From: Siphonodentalium dalli
Lineage: Eukaryota > Mollusca > Scaphopoda > Gadilida > Siphonodentaliidae
Assembly (NCBI GenBank): GCA_032622095.1
Contig: CP136069.1
Location: 84,032,958-84,096,957, forward strand
Direction: 5' to 3'
Length of the DNA: 64,000 nt
In this document: piece by piece, positions 11,301 through 23,300 of the stretch
Position numbering within the stretch: position 1 is the first letter of the stretch
How the letters are laid out: each line of letters starts with the position of its first letter
Notes under the pieces: generated by a model
Seen by the model: the letters and a program-made list of their open reading frames with translations, nothing else
Database searches by the model: none
What the model was told of the DNA's origin: nothing
Program-made: the position numbers and the translations under genes

Positions 11301-14300
11301 ATAACAGTCTGTTTCATTCAGCATTCACCACACGATATGCAATAGCCTTTACTAGTAACTTCTAAGTATACATTTCTACTTATAATATCCAAACAAAGTA
11401 CACTTGCAATGCAATTGGGAGAACATCACTGATTAAAATGCCATATATACATATGATGTACATGTATATTGTTCCCTGGTTTTAGAGAGAATGTCAATCA
11501 ACTTCCCATTGGTCCAATCAGATTCAAGGGCGAGTGCATTCAGTTCATTGAACACGGTGACAGTTGGCACATTTCAAAGACATATTGCCACCTTTCAAGT
11601 ATATTAAAATATACAACGATGTCGCAATGTGTTCAAATCTGCAGTGCGGCCAATTTGTAGAATATACAACGATCCGACGAGAAACCATGTCGCATCATCA
11701 AATCAACTGCCAACTGTTTGTAACATATATCAGTAGTACTCATGTTATTGGAATCTCTTTGGTACGCGATCAAAGGATGTTAACACCTCGGTTGTAGATA
11801 GGACTGTGTAAAATAAACACGGTATTCAATAATACCCGGCATCTTCTGACATCCGATATAAATAACACAGATTAATCGACGATGGAAATGGTAATCGATT
11901 ATCGGCTTTATCAACGGTTCATCGATTATACGATTAATCGTGGCACCCCTAGTTATTAAGCTGAATGTTGGTTGAGATCTTACAGCAGAGTGAATGAATT
12001 CAAGGGACAACATGCTTTTATCCAATGCTTCATGATTGGCTTATTTTCAATACACATGGATCTACCATATTACATGGCCCCATGACTACACTATTATATC
12101 ACTTATGGCTGAAAGGTTTAAAAAAAAAAAAGAAGACCCTGGCTGTTTGTCAGGAAAATTTCCCAATGTTATCGGAAACAGAGAAGTTTTTTGTTTTGGT
12201 CTAACACATTTAGCTTTGTTACTCAAGTACCAACTGTTGGATTTGAATATGTTTTGTATAGTGAAAGACCAATAAGATGGAAAGGATACCTTCATTCAAT
12301 GGGTTTCATCCCTTGAGTTACGCACATTCTTGGACTTGGAAAATAAATTTTTTTCATTCATACACACATTTAGGATTCCGCCCTCTTTTAACCCTTTCTA
12401 TACTGAATGGATTCTCCCATTCAGGTATAACAAATATAGATCGGAATGGCCTATTAATTATTATTAATTTGGAAGGGTGTTCAGGTAATAAAAGCTGATG
12501 ACAGACATGTAAACATATAATACAAGAGCAAAAGGATCCAAATTCACTGGTGGGAAATGTGCAGATAATAAGTTCAACAAATGACGACCTATGGTCGTTT
12601 GTTGAACTTATTATCTGAACATTTCCAAAGGGAAATATCTGTCAATTAGTATTTAGTATAGAAATGGTTAAACTGAGTCTTGGGGCATATGTCATACTTA
12701 TCATTGCACTTTAATTGTGTGTACTTAACTTAAGAAATGGATGTTGATTTGCTTGCATTTCATAGATGATGGACGCACATTGGTCTGACATTTTATGTGG
12801 GGGTGCGAAAGCGTTCCACACATAAAATTGTCAGACCAACTTGCATCCATACTCCATGGAATGCAACCAAATCAATATCAATTTCTTATATTTACACTCA
12901 ACTTCCAAATTAAAAGAGCATTTAGCTCTGGTATTGAATGATATTCTGGTATTGCTAGAAAGTTGCGTCCATTATCATACAATATGAAAACAAGTTGGGG
13001 ACTGTGAGCGATGTAACATGACTTGATTTAAACCAACCAACGTCCTCCGTTCAGTAGAGCTGAAACGGTTGACCCATTCTTCTAACCGGTTAACCATCGG
13101 GGTTAGCCGGATTTCAACCGGTTAACCGCTAATTTCTAGCGGACTTCTCTCACACTAATTATGTCGACATTATGCCATGCTCCAGGGACAAACCTAGGTG
13201 AGAAATAGTAGCTGAAATAAAGACCTTATTCACAGCATTTAACGATATTCAAAAACACGCATTCACTGTTCTTTTGTTGGCTCTCGTGATGGGGGGGAAT
13301 GAGCAAGTGAATGGCAGGGGGGATCGCTTATTTGCCGTGATCAGCATATGTTTGGGCATTTGTAAAACGAGTAACAATAGTATGGGTATTGGTAAAACGA
13401 GTAATAAAACTATATATTAAAGATCTGTAATATATCATTATCATTGGTATATCCTCCAATGAATTATATATAAAGACAAGAAAGTAATAACTATAGAACA
13501 GAAAGGAAGGTCAGTTAGGTCAGACTCGCAGTCCTATTCAGTATTCGAGCTATTCGTCGGTATCATGATCGCGGACACTAGTGTTGGAAGGTTATAGAAT
13601 TTACGTTTTTCGGTTTCGTTTTTTTTGGTAAAAAAAGCCTCGGTTTCGGTTTTAGTATGCAATCACTTAACATATAGAAATTACTGCCAAATTGAGTGTC
13701 AATTAGTCCCACAGGCACAACCAGTTACAGAGTATAGCATGGAGCATCAATTTCCTTGATAAAAGGGAAGATCATTGAAGAAGTTTTGGGTTGCTTCAAC
13801 TACGATGTCTGTTTGGTCACTCAATTGAATTGATCATATTAGATCACAACAGGGAGGAAGAACGGGAAGAGTGAAGACATTGTGCAGCTGATCTCAATCA
13901 TCAAACTTTGTCGACTTACATAGTTTTTAGCTGACCTGAGACGAAGTCTCCGGTGGAGCTATAGTCATCACTCCTCATCCGTCGTCCGTCCGTCCGTCCG
14001 TCAACTTTTTTTTTAAGCATCTTCTCCTCTGAAACCATCATACCAAATTGGTTCATATTTGGTGTGGATGTTCCCTAGGTGACTCTCATTCAGATTTGTT
14101 CAAATGAGGTCACCGAGTCAAATAGTTTTGATGTCAGGACCATAACTATTTTTCCACATAGTAATTCTTAAAACGACTTCTTTTCTGAAGTTGTCGGGCC
14201 GATTGGGTTCATATTTGGTATGAGGGTACCTTGGGTGACTGTGGTTCAGATTTGTTCAAATGAGGTCACTGGGTCAAATGTGGGTGGGGCTATGGACATA

Positions 14301-17300
14301 AATCTGAATTTTTTATTTTTTTCTTTCGATTTAACTTATTGCTCAATTTAACCCAAAAATATTATATATATATATATTTTATTTTTAATAAATATTTTTT
14401 TTTTATTAGATAAAATATTTTATTTTAAATTAAATAAAAAAAAACTCATTAAAATTTTGAAGAACCTATGACATTACATCTTTGGGAGGGAAGGGGAGGT
14501 ACCCCTAGTCACTCCACTATATTTGGTTGAAATCAGGGGTTTGGGAGAAAGCAGGAACAGACAGATGTACCGAAATGTTCAGTAAATTACTTTAATATCC
14601 TTGTATTCTCACTACAGCAAGCCACCCATGTGCTCTGATGGACACATGTTTATAAAACAAGATAACAACTGCTATGCCATAGTGCTCTCTATCCCCAGAG
14701 AGTGTAATATATGTCATTCATAATTTAAATGAGATTAATGGTGTTATCAATGAAGCACCCTTGTTGTTTACATTATCACTCAGTGGTCATTAAAATCAGA
14801 TTAATTTCTTTTTCTCCAAGCTTGAATTAAGAGTGCGTGGCATTTGTAGAATGAGGTTCCCAGAGGGTTAATTTAATTATGTTGCTCCACACAGCAGGCT
14901 AGCATCACCAAATACACCCTCTGAGGACCTCATTCTGCTTAGGCCTCATCTTCTGGGAAGTATCTAGAGTCTCAAATTAACATTTTTAGCTGCTTTTTTT
15001 CCTTCTGTTCAGATTCTATATCCCCTAATTTGCAGAAGATAAAATGCATAATTGAGGTGCCCAATGGGTGTGCATACATCGCCAACTTCAGCTGGAGAAT
15101 TTCTATCTGTCCCTAGGTCTCCCATAGCAGTTGGGGATTAAGTAAAATTAGGTTCCCAGATTGTGAATTTGGTGATGCTATCCCACCTATCAGAATAGCA
15201 TCACTAGTTTCACTCTTTGGCGACTTCAGACACACTGAATTCAGGCTTGGCTGTTCCAATATTTTCTTAACAACCACTTATCTATGTGAACTCATTATAC
15301 CTAATTATGAACAAACAATCGAGGTACATGTATATTGCTGTTGTTGGATTTAAACTGTCGGTCTGTCAGAGAGTCCTTCCATCCATTGGTCTGTCCATCC
15401 AATCCGTCAACAATCCATATGAAATCCTTACCTGTAGGCGACTCACGTTCAAATGGGAGGGATGCCAGGGTCGTAACTTTCTCCCTCCATAGTAATTCTA
15501 ACAACTATTACTTCTCAAGAACCTTCAATTCTATTTAGCTTATATTTGGTATGCAGGGTCCTTGGGCGGCATGTTCAGATCTGTTCAAATGGGGTCATTT
15601 TTTGGAAAATCAATTAACTTCAACTCTTAAAAGCCACTGTTTAAAATTACTAGATGAATAGATCTCATACATGGGGATTCATGTTTGTTCAACTAGGGGC
15701 AGAGGTAAAAGTTATAGCTCCCCCACCCACACTACCTGTATCTATGTTGTATGCTACTGTTATAATAATATATAGATTCCTCTTGAAAATTTCATTTCTG
15801 ATACAACATTAGTTGTAGATTAGATTTTCACACCAAAAATAAGACATCCTTAAACCACACTTAGACTCACTATATGAATAGTTCTCATAATTTGATTTTA
15901 ATTTCCAACTAGTATGTTTTTAAACCAACAGTCCATATTTGCCGACTTCATGTTAATCTGTTGTAATGGGGCACAAATTTTGACTTTATGGGAGATGTCA
16001 GGCTGGAAATTCCCAAAAGTTTGAGAGCTTGAAGCACCCATTCCAGTTATAAAATTTCAACATAAGAGGGGTGTGCAAAATTAATTTTGTGAACTTAGGA
16101 CTATGGAATGGTTAAGATTATCTTGTTTAAAAGGGGGTTGGAGATTTGACAGTAGTGTGCACTTTGAAATTTCAAGGTGAAGAGCCTGGCTCATCAGCAA
16201 ATCCCGAGCTACATGTATATGTCCATGTTTAGAACTACTTGTCTTAACTTATTTTGACAAGTACTGACTGTGTTAGTCTTCAAAGTCCCTTTCTTCTCAG
16301 TCTTTACAGTAGGTGAGCGTCTCCACAGTCATTGACTGTCTTGTTATAAACCCCACTGTAAAACAGTTTTAGTATGTCGTGGTGTGATTCCAATTTGGAT
16401 CCATGTTGCTTCGTGCTGTATTAACTATTAAGTTACGAAAGCACGCATTGCCACACAACGCCACTTTTACGTTGTCACTTCCTTGTGTGCATTCAGACTT
16501 AATACACAGTGACTGCACACATGATTTTGTCGGAAGATCAGAGAAAACTTCAAAGGGTCGGAATTGATTGAAGGTCGCCGACACTTCCAGACAGTTCGAG
16601 AATTGCTACTAAGTATCTGATACTACCGCGTGTACCAATTAATGCTTGCATTGCACTCTACTATCAGTGACACAGGATTTAGTATTAGTTTTGCACCATT
16701 TAACCTAATATTTTGAGGATTATTCACGTTTACATTCAACTGACAACGGGATGCGGTTACGTCCGGTTCATTTTTTTCTAACCGGTTACGTCGCTAACCG
16801 GATGCTAACCGGTTATCCGTCTAACCGTTTCAGCTCTACCGTTCAGGTTCCACAGCACGAATGCTACAGTGATGCCCTAAATAATTGACTCCTTAAACAC
16901 AGCAGAATTATGGGTAATTTTTCAGGATTTAGTCGGAAATATGGCTTGTTGCCATTCATCGTAAAGCTCTCACCTTCCGATGAATGGCAACAACCCATAT
17001 TTCCGAATTATGGGTAATTTTTCAGGATTTAGTCAGAAATATGGCTTATTGCCATTCATCGTAAAGCTTTCCGATGAATGGCAACAAGCCATATTTCTGA
17101 CTAAATCCTGAAAAATTACCCATAATTCTGCTGTGGTTTAAGGAGTCGATTATTTAGGGCATTACTGTATGTTGGAGTGTAAATATTCTTGTATAGACAC
17201 AGACAAGAAAATTCCATTTATATTCAGGTTACAGTTATTGAGAAACCTGATGCCATGCACATGTTTGCAGTACGGTTTGGTGCCAGCTTTATTATAGCAA

Positions 17301-20300
17301 ATGCCATGTTGTGCGGTCGGAGTACAAATTTCCTGGCAACTGAAGACAAGAAAGCCATTCTAACAGCAAGGATTGTGGTAAGACTTTGAAACATACAGTA
17401 AAACCTGTCCAAACCGAACACCCTTCGGACCAGCCCTTCTTTTCGGTTTAGAGAGGTGTTCGGTTTATAGAAAATTGCACTACGATCGGTGTATTGACGT
17501 CGTTACTAAGACTTCGAGCACAACCAACACATTATTGATTAATTAAACTTTATTCAATAAAGTAGAAACTAAAATATAAATAACAATGGATAAAACATGT
17601 TGTAATAAGAATTAAAAACATGGTCTATTAAGATATAATACATATATAGATAAGACTGGAAATGTGGAAACGATAACTTTTATGGTGATTTTTTTTAAAT
17701 GTCACTAAAAAATGTCGCATTGTTAGTATAGTAGTTTTGTACTATTGAATCTGCATACCAATTTAATTAGCGGTGTTTTGTTCGGAGAACGCTTGAACCA
17801 GATGATAATGGCAGCTGTCTGATTAGATAACTGTATGCTTATTTAACACTTTGAGTGAACAATGGTGACTTCTCAGATAATACAGCGCTTACACTATGTT
17901 TATACATCAATCATTGCACTGAATTGGACTCTTATTTTTATGACCACTGTCCAAACTAAGTACTAATTAGCTAAAAGTACACGATGTTAGTGTATTATCC
18001 TCAATAAAGTTTTAATCAACCTGTCACAATGAATGAGCCATCACAAAAACGACAACTCAGAGTTGAATGTATAGACCAGAAATTTAAACTTATAAAGGAT
18101 CCCCAATCTACACTAGAGCCAAAACGAGCAAAGTATGTCAAATCTACCGCACGTGCATTCAGTTGGTATCACTTTCCATGTTTGGATTTCGGAGGTAAAA
18201 ATTCATGTATTAGTTCACTTTTGGACTATAAAAGCCGTCTGGTATACGTAATAGAGAGTTTCCCGTTTATAGAGGTAATTTTTAGTGAGGCTGCACTTGG
18301 GTGAATTCTGGACCGGACAAATTGTTCAGTATGGAGAGGGATTCGGTTTATAGAGGGTCTGGTTTGGAGAGGTTTTACTGTATCTGGACATTGTAAACTT
18401 CATACCTGTGATAGTTAGAACAATTGTGTTAGTATAAAATTTGGAAGATTATGCTACTGGTGTGGTGGATTGACTTTCAAGGGCAGTCGCTGAATCATTA
18501 TTAGCACAAATTATTAGGTATTATGTTGTAAAATATAAAAATACACTAGCAGGTGCAAATTTACATTTATATTTTTCTCAAATATTATACTTATATTTGG
18601 AAAACAATAACATCTTATGACTTGATTTCAGTCCAAGATTCCTACAGGACCTTGGAAAATTGGATTAGCCTTGAATATGACAAATGGCCATTCAAGCTAG
18701 GCCCAGAAAGTGCTGAAATTGCCATAGGGCCCTTAATTAGTTTTGATTTATACTAGCAATATATTCCTCACTCGCTGAATGCATATTAATGGAAGATTTT
18801 GGAAAATAATCTAAAATTGTCAAGAAATGACCTAAAAGCCACGTGGAAATTTGAGCTCCAAAATATAATTATGTACACCTAATAATATTCACATTTGAAT
18901 TTTTCCCAGTATTTAAATAGGTTGATAAATAGCCAAAATACCTTTCTACGAGCATTATATGTCCCAGAAAAATGCATTAAAGTCATAAAAAATACAACTT
19001 CGAACACAATGTATGTGCCTCGTCAAAAACGGTGCCATTTGTATTCATCAAAATTCTGGAATCGGAAATGGAATGTCCCGAGAGGCGAGAGGTATATTGC
19101 GTTGAACAGGAAACTATTAAAAACTTCATGCTCTGCTTTCTCTTTATTTTGGTCATTAAAATTATGTGGTACCTAGGGCCCTGCGAACCTTATATTTTAG
19201 GTCGAACTGAACCTTGAAACCGAATCATCGTCTTGGTTTCGAATCGAACCGAATCTCGAACCTCGAACCCAATTACCGACCGTGTCATTGAAGAGAATCC
19301 AAGCGACGTACTCATAATACTAGTAGCCAGTTAGAACGTATGTGGATCATTATAATAGTACAATCAACGTGTTATATACAAAATTATCGTATACGATATA
19401 AGATAATTACATGTTGAAGAATTATTTTATATTGGAGATAAATGACAATCCGATAAAACGTTGATTTTATGTTCCGTTTATGTCCATACATTATATTACA
19501 TAACCCCGATTAAAACAAATATCCGATTATCATTCTCCGTATATACCCGCGTCCACTCACTGAGCTTCACTCATGAAAAATCATAACTTATGACTTATTT
19601 TAACAGTAAGTGAGACAGATGCCTGATTGAATCATCGGTCAAGCTTCCAGTATTACATATGTACAATGTAAACAACGCGATAATCGACGCATTGAACTCC
19701 TAACACACTGACAGCATGAACGCGCCACGTGGCATAGGAGCGATAACTCTATTTTAATTGATCGATTATTCCATTCGAGTTGACAAATACATATAACTAA
19801 CAAAATTGCAGACAAATATATCGCCAATGATTCACCCATCAGTTGGGACGCGTCTACGTTCACCAGTCTAGAGGGGACATAGGATAAGCACATGTTATGG
19901 GCGTGGCGGACACTCATTGTACACACAGTTTCACAACGCAAGTATTAAATTGACTGGGTTGACTTGTTTTCAAATCTGCGCATTTTGCTTCTGTTTTTAC
20001 AAGTGACTTACAATTGTTTTTATCGGAGAGTAATATCACACTGGTGTTCGTAACCACAAATAGCTAAATTGTAGCAAGACATCAAAGCATTCGACCAACA
20101 TTCTAACTCGGCGACAACACGCGATAAAGATCAAAGCGTGCTGATGTCTTTCTCACTCACTGTAGCAATTTAAGTGTCACGAAGTCACGTGACAAAGTGC
20201 ATTGAGTAACATCATGCCAATCGTTTATGCCAAAGAGCAAAGACCACACCCTCTCTTTGGCCGTCCTGACTCCTGACCAATGTGATTGGTTGAATCCAAT

Positions 20301-23300
20301 CGTCAATGATGAAGCTCTGCCCAAAAATACTTGTTTAATTGTAAACCTGATTCAGCCTATTAACCGAACTCAAGAAAGCTTCTTCGTTCTGTATTTCGAC
20401 TTCATCGGAAGTTTGTCCGTGTTTATAACATGCTGTCGTCGTATTAAGTTATTAAGTACCGGTATATAATGATTTTATAATCACATGTCTATTAGTAATT
20501 TATACATGAAATAAAACATAGTTTGGTGACAGATTGAGGTAGAAATTACTAGAAAACCAGAAAGCTTGCGTCACCACTTTCCCATTTAGCGGGAACAGAA
20601 TAAATTGAATATCAAAAGATCTCTTCAAAATTCAAAGTTGTATAACCCAGTGACCCACCGCATTATGATCAAATTAATTATGTTCAATGTCAAGTTGTAA
20701 ACATAAAATCATTGTATCATATAAAGCATACACATAGATTTAGCAGAATTTTGGGTAAACAATTAACTGATAGTCATTGATAGACTAGTGATAGTATAAC
20801 CAAGAAGCAATTCAAAGTACTTTTCTGACACATGATTCAGATGAATGTTATCTGCGCGATATCACTAAATTATTTAATAAATCATTCTCACACGGTCTCG
20901 TTACACTCGTAATGCGATGGCAATAAAATGCTGTGACAAAAAGTGATTAACCCAACAATACCATGGGGCTAATTTCGAGGTATTGTGTATATGCCGACGT
21001 ATTATATATGATGTGTGTGCATCGAGGATTGAGCGTTTGCATTCAGTGATTCTCGATCGCCCAGAACTGTTTGATTTAATCATTCTGCCGGAAAAATGAA
21101 AAGGTTCGATAAAAATCGAATCCCGTCAAAGGTTTCGAACCGGACCGAATCATCACTGCGGTTTCGAACCGAACCGAACCTCGAACGATTCGCAGGGCCC
21201 TAGTGGTACCATAAACATTTTAGAGCAACAACAGCTCTTAGCTTTTCTTCCTATTGTCTGCAGTTGCAATTTATAAAGTAATGCCCTAAGTAATCGACCC
21301 CTTAACCACAGCAGAATTATGGCTAACTTTTCAGGATTTTGTCGGAAATATGGCTTGTTGCCATTCATCAGAAAGCTCTCACAGAGCTTTCCGATGAATG
21401 GCAACAAGCCATATTTCCAACTAAATCCTGAAAAGTTACCCATAATTCTGCTGTAGTTAAGGGGTCGATTACTTAGGGCATTACTGTACTTGACCACTAA
21501 AATATTGAACCGGCACAAATGAAATGATCTCAAATTAATTGAAAAATATAAGAAGCAAAACACATAATTTCAATGCTATATCGATTTAAGTTTTTTTGGA
21601 AATCTTACTCATAGATGTTTTGCGATTCCTCTTACTAAATTATGTAAACATAATTTTGGGGTTCGAACAAGACATGTCCATTTAAATTTCAGAATAGAGG
21701 GCCTTGGGGGTAACTGGGTGGCCTAAAAAACCTGGAGTAGCCTTCAATTTTACAAATGACCATACCCTGGAAAGTGCTGAAGTGGTATTTATTCCGACCA
21801 CACTTTAATATATTTATTGATGTTCGCCAACGTGTCCACGGCCAGTAATGAGTTAACAAAGTTGTCCAGTTTGTTTGGTCATTCAAACTGGGTCAATACT
21901 GCGTCTGAACGATGTTCAAGGCAATCGTAACGATAAGTTCGTGTGAGCTTATTCACACGACTGATTTTCCATTGGTTTAACTTGCTTGACATGGCGGTCA
22001 AGCTTCACTCTACTCTTGAAGTTCCGTGTTGTATCCCCCCACCCACCCACCCCATGATTGGGAGATGCTTATAACAATTGTAACACAATAATATTCATCA
22101 TTTCATGTCTTATTTGTTATATGACTGATCGTCTGCGAACGATATCTATCGCTACACTTCACGTTTGTCCATTAAAGTTTACATTTAACATCATACATTT
22201 CTTGTAGTTATTCCATAAATAATTTATGTTCGTTCGAGCTGCAAGAGAGTTAGAACATAACTATATTTAATTGTTGTTCTTGTTTTAAATTCCCGAATTT
22301 TAGAATTCATAGCCTTGAAAATGTCTGAAAAATGACCTTGAATGAGTTGTTGAATAGCCATGAATTTTTAGTCGAGTTTTTTTCCAAAACTCGACTTATA
22401 GTTTGATGAGGGACGGCGGGCGGGCGGCGGACGGGCGACGTGTTTATTGACGGCGTGTGAGTACATATCCATGCACGTAAGCTGCAGACCAAAAATCGGG
22501 TTCGTCCGCACATTTATTACAGAGTTATGGCCCTTTGAATTTTCAGCTCGTTAGCGCGATAACTTCAACAAACGTTATCCGATTTGATTGAAATTTGGTA
22601 TATAGGTGTCTCCCAAGAATATCTCGGATGAGTTCGAAAACCGGCCTGGTCCGATAAAATTTGATAGAGTTATGGCCCTTAATTAGTCATTTTTCACGAA
22701 TTTTCAGCTCGTTAGCGCGATAACTTCAACAAACGTTATCCGATTTGATTGAAATTTGGTATATAGGTGTCTCCCAAGAATATCTCGGATGAGTTCGAAA
22801 ACCGGCCAGGTCCGATAAAATTTGATAGAGTTATGGCCCTTAATTAGTCATTTTTCACGAATTTTCAGCTCGTTAGCGCGATAACTTCAACAAACGTTAT
22901 CCGATTTGATTGAAATTTGGTATATAGGTGTCTCCCAAGAATATCTCGGGACGATTTCGAAAACCGGCCTGGTCCGATAAAATTTGATTGAGTTATGGCC
23001 CTTAATTAGTCATTTTTCACGAATTTTGAGCTCGTTAGCGCGATAACTTCAACAAACGTCATCCGATTCAACTAAAATTTGGTATATAAGTGTCTTCCAA
23101 TAATATCCTGGACGAGTTCGAAAACCAGCCTGGCCCAATAAAATTTGATAGAGTTATGGCCCTTAATTAGTCATTTTTCGTGAATTTTTAGCTCGTTAGC
23201 GCGATAACTTCAACAAACGTCCTCCGATTTGTTTAAAATTTGGAATAGACGTACTTGCCAAGAATATTTCGGACGATAAAATTTGATAGAGTTATGGCCC

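Larger units (their letters stand above)
13055..16838. mobile_element. hAT-like element, 3784 bp, with later insertions
   Basis: Ends TAGAGCTGAAACGGTT and AACCGTTTCAGCTCTA, each followed inward by several CCGGTTAACC-type subrepeats. Exact 8-bp duplication CCGTTCAG at 13047-13054 and 16839-16846. Contains a mollusc-type CTGACCTGAG repeat (13928-14300), AT-rich low complexity (14310-14460) and family D copy 2. No transposase recognised. In gene A's intron between exons 3 and 4. Confidence 0.85.

Noticed and set aside
21153-21563. 136-codon minus-strand frame
   Set aside because: It spans a hAT-like end and a complete hairpin MITE, so it is repeat translation.
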